Assembly: GCA_027919835.1 (NCBI GenBank) | Contig: JANVFP010000041.1 | Coordinates: forward strand, 124,001 to 188,000 | Direction of reading: 5' to 3' | DNA length: 64,000 bases | DNA from: Lentinula raphanica | Taxonomy: Eukaryota > Basidiomycota > Agaricomycetes > Agaricales > Omphalotaceae | Part shown: one piece after another, positions 59,029 through 64,000 of the stretch | Numbering within the stretch: the stretch's first letter is position 1 | Layout: every line of letters starts with the position of its first letter | The notes under the pieces: model-generated | The model's input: only the letters and a program-made list of their open reading frames with translations | The model's database searches: none | What the model was told of the DNA's origin: nothing | Translations under genes and position numbers: made by a program

Positions 59029-62000
59029 AAACTTTTGTAAAAAGTACCGATAAGTTATCGGGTACCTATTGCAAATAGTTGTGATAACCCGGAGGGGGTC
59101 CCGGAAATGGCCCCGGGGGGTGGTCATGCCTGTCACCACCTGTCACATATGGCTTATATTTACTGTTTTGGGTAATTAATAATCATCCAGATATTAAATA
59201 AGCAGTACATTTTCAAAAAAACCCGAAAATTCATAAAAATTCATAAAAAATCTAAAATGGCCTGATTAGGTCAGATCAGGATATGTAAGCAAATGACCTC
59301 ATATGATAAAAAATGATGTAGGGTCAATCTAGGTACTAAAAATAGCCTGAAAAATCACTAAAAATGCGAAAAATATTTAGGGATGGTATAGAGCCTATTG
59401 CAGGTCCAGGCACATCAAAATTACCAAAAAAGGAGAAAATTGATCATGATCTCATCTTGTAGCAAAAAATCTGAAAAAAATCCTAAAAATAGTCAAAAAA
59501 TTCAGGGGTGCCTTGTTGGCCCTGAAAACGCAAAATAAAAAAAAATACGCGACAAGTGTAAAAATTTTTATCACTCCAAATCATTCCAAATCCACTATAC
59601 AGTCAGTATATATGATGTATATGCTATTTTTAGCATCCTAGTACCTTTATTGGGCTAAAAATAGAACTTGATCTCATCTGATAGCAAAAAATCTGAAAAA
59701 ATCATAAAAAATGCTCAAAAAATTCAGGGGTGCCTCAGTAGCTCTGAAAATGCAAGATAAAAAAATTTACACGACACAATTGAAAAACAAAATCACTCCA
59801 AATCATACCAAATCCACTATACAATCAGTATATATCATGTATATGCCATTTATAGCACCCCTAGTACTCTCAATCACTTATATCACTCAAGAATCATACC
59901 AAACTGAATAATTTGGGGAGTAAATATATTGTACATGATATTTTTAACACACCTAGTACTCTTGATAACTCAGAACAATTTATATTACTCAATATGTTCA
60001 GTACACTTAGCACTTATCACACCTAACACACTAAAACTCATAACAGTACTTATATGTATTATACTTAACACAGTTGACAATGAAAATACTCAAAACAGTA
60101 TTATCAGTCACTATACTTAACACACTTAACAGTCAAAAAGTGGGAACAATGTTACTTAATATACATAACACACTTATTGTTATACTATAGCACACTTATA
60201 ACAACGAGTTTTGGGCGCTTATGGGCGCTTATTTGGTGATTTTAAGTCGAAATTCATTAATAGCACACTCAATAATTTTTGTGTGGGCTCTATACTGTGT
60301 AAGGATGTTGTCTATATCATATTCCTCTAGATACAATTCAGAGAACTCGAAAATTCAACCTGTGGGGCTGGCTATATTGTGATCTTTTGAAATATAACAG
60401 TGTTTTATGTAAATGTCAATGCATATGTCCATGTAATGCAAGTATACTGATGGTGGTTCATGAGGGAATCACTCCTACAGTCTACTAGAAGTGTCTGGAC
60501 ATGGTTCAGATACTTACTATCACTATTGGACTCTGTGATATACATGTACATATTTCATGTACACTATAGATGTCTACACTTACATGTAACAATAGATGTC
60601 ATATTCAATGACCCCCATTACAGATCTCTTGGCTGTATCACATAGAGTTAGCATAGAATAGGTTGTAGGATGACTCCTTTCATGACCCAGTAGCAGTTTG
60701 ACTTCATAACATGGGTGTATGCATGGACATTTACATAAAACACTGTTATCTCACAAAAGATCACAATATAGCCAGTCCCACAAGCTGTAATCTTGAGTTC
60801 TCCAAATTGTATCAAGTGTAGTATGATATAAACAACATCCTTACACAATATAGAGCCCACACAAAAATTATTGAGTGTGCTATTAATGAATTTCGACTTA
60901 AAAACACCAAATAAGCGCCCAAAACTCGTTGTTATAAGTGTGCTATAGTATAACAATAAGTGTGTTATGTATATTAAGTAACATTGTTCCCACTTTTTGA
61001 CTGTTAAGTGTGTTAAGTATAGTGACTGATAATACTGTTTTGAGTATTTTCATTGTCAACTGTGTTAAGTATAATACATATAAGTACTGTTATGAGTTTT
61101 AGTGTGTTAGGTGTGATAAGTGCTAAGTGTACTGAACATATTGAGTAATATAAATTGTTCTGAGTTATCAAGAGTACTAGGTGTGCTAAAAATATCATGT
61201 ACAATATATTTACTCCCCAAATTATTCAGTTTGGTATGATTCTTGAGTGATATAAGTGATTGAGGGTACTAGGGGTGCTATAAATGGCATATACATGATA
61301 TATACTGACTGTATAGTGGATTTGGTATGATTTGGAGTGATTTTGTTTTTCAATTGTGTTGTGTAAATTTTTTTATTTTGCATTTTCAGAGCTACTGAGG
61401 CACCCCTGAATTTTTTGAGTATTTTTTATGATTTTTTCAGATTTTTTGCTATCAGATGAGATCAAGTTTTATTTTTAGCCTAATACAGGTACTAGGATGC
61501 TAAATATAGCACATACATCATATATACTGACTGTATAGTGGATTTGAAATGATTTGGAGTGATGAAAATTTTTACACTTGTCGCGTATTTTTTTTTATTT
61601 TGCGTTTTCAGGGCCAACAAGGCACCCCTGAATTTTTTGACTATTTTTAGGATTTTTTTTGGATTTTTTACTACTAGATGAGATCATGATCAAATTTTTT
61701 CCTTTTTTGGTAATTTTGATATCCCTGGACCTGCAATAGGCTCTATACCATCCGTAAATATTTTTCGCATTTTTAGTGATTTTTCAGGCTATTTTTAGTA
61801 CCTAGATTGACCCTACATCATTTTTTATCATATGAGGTCATTTGCTTACATATCCTGATCTGACCTAATCAGGCCATTTTAGGTTTTTTATGAATTTTTA
61901 TGAATTTTCGGGTTTTTTTGAAAATGTACTGCTTATTTAATATCTGGATGATTATTAATTACCCAAAACAGTAAATATAAGCCATATGTGACAGGTGGTG

Positions 62001-62105
62001 ACAGGCATGACCACCCCCCAGGGCCATTTCCGGGACCCCCTCCGGGTTATCACAACTATTTGCAATAGGTACCCGATAACTTATCAGTGTTTTTTACAAA
62101 AGCTT
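59029..62105. mobile_element. 3.08-kb foldback (palindromic) element inserted in Plavaka gene
   Basis: Almost the whole element is an inverted repeat. The left arm is about 59029-60480 and the right arm about 60663-62105, with a loop of about 180 bp. Outer parts of the arms are nearly identical by eye (CGATAAGTTATCGGGTACC, the CCGGAGGGGGTCCCGGAAAT block and hundreds of AT-rich bases). Inner parts near 60300-60480 are clearly diverged. The arms encode no transposase; mirrored ORFs at 59929-60120 and 61013-61204 are by-products of the palindrome. A non-autonomous element that needs a transposase from elsewhere, with a 7-bp target duplication. Confidence 0.88.
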
Positions 62106-64000
62106 TACTGTATCCTGTGCGTCCCCCTCCTTTGGTTACTCCAGATTATATCCGCGAGCCATATATTATCCATTACGATGATCCTTCCGCTGGCGCTCCT
62201 ATGACGGCTACATCAGTCATCCTATCAGATCATCATCGATATGCTCAAACTTTGAGCGGTCAGCACTCCAATCCATGGGCACCATTTGCCTCGGAAACTG
62301 ATTGGAAAGTTGCCCTATGGGCCAAAACTCTGGGGCCTAGCTCAACAGCCTTATCAGAGCTACTCGCGATTGACGGTGTAAGGGCCATGTCTACATAATC
62401 TCCGTTAACACTTAATGATAGTTTGTGTTCACAGATGGCCGAAAAGCTTGGGCTCTCATATCGGAATGCCAATGAGCTTAATACTATCATCGATAAAAAA
62501 CTCCCCGCTGGCAGGCCTCAGTTTCAAAGGCAAGAAGTCGTTGTTCAAGGAGACGCTTTCGAAGTATATTTTCGTGACATTCTCGAGTGTACGAAAGCCC
62601 TCTTCGGTGATGCCGAATTTGCTGAATATCTGAAATTTGCACCGGAACGTCACTTCGAAAATGACACCTGCAATGAGCAGCTGTATCATGATATGCATAC
62701 TGGCACATGGTGGTGGTCAACACAGGTCTGTATCTTCACACCGCTTGGTGACTCGGAATTGACCCGGATGATTTACTAGAAAAACTTGATCAAATCGCTG
62801 GTCACGGTCGAACGATCATTCCTATTATTCTATCTACAGACAAAACTCAAGTCACAGTTTTTCGTAACAAATCCGTCTATCCAGTATACATGTCAATCGG
62901 TAACATTCCCAAAGAAATTCGGCGTAAACCTTCCTGTCATGCATACATACTCCTTGGATATCTTCCAACCACCAATCTTTCACATATCCAGAGTCCGGCC
63001 TCACGGCGATGATCTATCGTTAACCTCTTTCACACCTGCATGCGCCATATCTTGAAACCTCTCGAGACTGCGGGAGTTACCGGAGTGATTATGGCTAGCA
63101 GTGATGGTGTGCAGCGCCTATGTCATCCTATCTTCGCTGCTTATATTGGCGACTATCCGGAACAAATTCTTGTGACGGGTAGTCTCACTGGTGACTGTCC
63201 GACTTGCACTGTACCACGAGAAAAGATTGGCGAAGATACCGAACGTTATCCCCTTCGACATCTGCAATCCATTCTTGAAGCACTCCAGATGGCCGATGAA
63301 GGTGCTGCCGCTTTCATTGAGGCATGTCGCAGAGCCAGGATCAAGCCCATTTTTGAGCCATACTGGGCGCAGCTCCCTTATTCTAACATATATCTGGCAA
63401 TTACACCAGATATCCTTCATCAACTCTACCAGGGTGTTTTCAAACACATGAAGAATTGGATTATAGAGGCGTATGGTGCTCACGAAATCGACGCTCGTTG
63501 TCGGCGCTTACCTCCGAATCATAACATACGGATTTTCCCAAAGGGTATCTCCAGCTTTCAACGGGTCAGTGGAACAGAACACGCTCAGATGTCGCATCTC
63601 TTTCTGGGACTAGTGGCCGAGGCTCCTCTTCCAGGTGGTATGTCTAATGTGCGCTTGATGAAATGTCTACGCGGTTTACTGGACTTCCTGTTTCTCGCAC
63701 AATATCCTGTCCACTCAACTACAACGCTCTCCTTGCTCTTGGATGCTCTCGATCACTTCCACGACAACAAAGAGATCTTCATTGACTTGGGAATTCGCTC
63801 CAATTTCCACATCCCCAAGATCCACTTCATGAATCATTATGTCGACGGTATCAGATGTACAGGCACGCTGGACAATTTCAACACTGAGTATACCGAGCGA
63901 CTCCATATTGACTTGGCAAAGGATGCATATGCTGCTACAAATAAGAAGGATGAGCTTTTGCAAATGACGAGGTGGCTAGAGAGGAAAGAGAAGGTTACCA

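Larger units (their letters stand above)
58456..64000 (+). pseudogene. Plavaka transposase, broken, runs off the right edge
   Basis: Plavaka is a CACTA-like DNA transposon group of Agaricomycetes. The start ATG 58456-58458 leads to a zinc-finger-like MSTHCEGCDQSFSGGTFLQH, then an in-frame TGA at 58519-58521. The frame stays open through an acidic region to 59028, where a 3.08-kb palindrome interrupts it. After 62112 it resumes with VRPPPLVTPDYIREPYIIHY, NPWAPFASETDWKVALWAK, DDLLEKLDQIAGHGRTIIPI, NIPKEIRRKPSCHAYILLGY and DILHQLYQGVFKHMKNWII. A second in-frame TGA is at 63010-63012. From there the frame is open to the end of the window, with TEYTERLHIDLAKDAYAATN. Two stops plus the insertion make this copy non-functional as read. 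The two halves are not in the same frame after simple removal of the insert, so another change or intron lies near the junction. Confidence 0.85.

Noticed and set aside
59929..61204. Two identical 63-residue ORFs on opposite strands (59929-60120 and 61013-61204)
   Set aside because: They are the same sequence seen in both arms of the palindrome, AT-rich and without motifs; not genes.

Overview
The window looks like the nuclear genome of a mushroom-forming basidiomycete (Agaricomycetes), probably a wood- or litter-decayer. The genes are dense and broken by many short introns of about 45-65 nt with GT-AG ends. The families are typical of these fungi: an F-box protein with the agaricomycete C-terminal domain, a DUF6532 protein, a Plavaka transposase, a WOPR (Gti1/Pac2) regulator and pyranose 2-oxidase. 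I read genes by joining exons on reading frame, splice sites and remembered family motifs; nothing was searched.

Layout. From 1 to 17 kb: a carboxylesterase (cut by the left edge), a small secreted peptide precursor, a gankyrin/Nas6 proteasome chaperone, TFIIH subunit Tfb2, a WOPR regulator, an F-box protein, an aldo/keto reductase and the heat-shock-factor binding protein HSBP1. From 17.61 to 27.89 kb I infer one large DNA transposon of about 10.3 kb. It has matching inverted ends, a near-perfect 8-bp target duplication and end-proximal arrays of a CGCAAAGAG motif. It carries a DDE/integrase-type transposase, a BTB-like gene and two unknown genes. A 133-bp tandem array, a roughly 200-bp tandem repeat and a small nested inverted-repeat element also lie inside it.

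From 28 to 36 kb: a secreted protein of unknown function, a Ser/Thr-rich protein with a CxxC...CxxC motif, and a head-to-head pair of small heat-shock proteins sharing a promoter with heat-shock elements. From 36 to 49 kb: a sugar-oxidation neighbourhood with pyranose 2-oxidase (glucose to 2-ketoglucose, releasing H2O2) and an aldos-2-ulose dehydratase homologue, which in Phanerochaete dehydrates that product toward cortalcerone. The dehydratase gene is flanked by two closely related VIT/VWA-domain genes in opposite orientation.

From 49 to 55.7 kb the DNA is gene-poor apart from one secreted protein. From 55.8 kb to the right edge there is a DUF6532 gene and a decayed Plavaka transposase gene with two in-frame stops. 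That gene is split by a 3.08-kb near-perfect palindrome (foldback element) with its own 7-bp target duplication.
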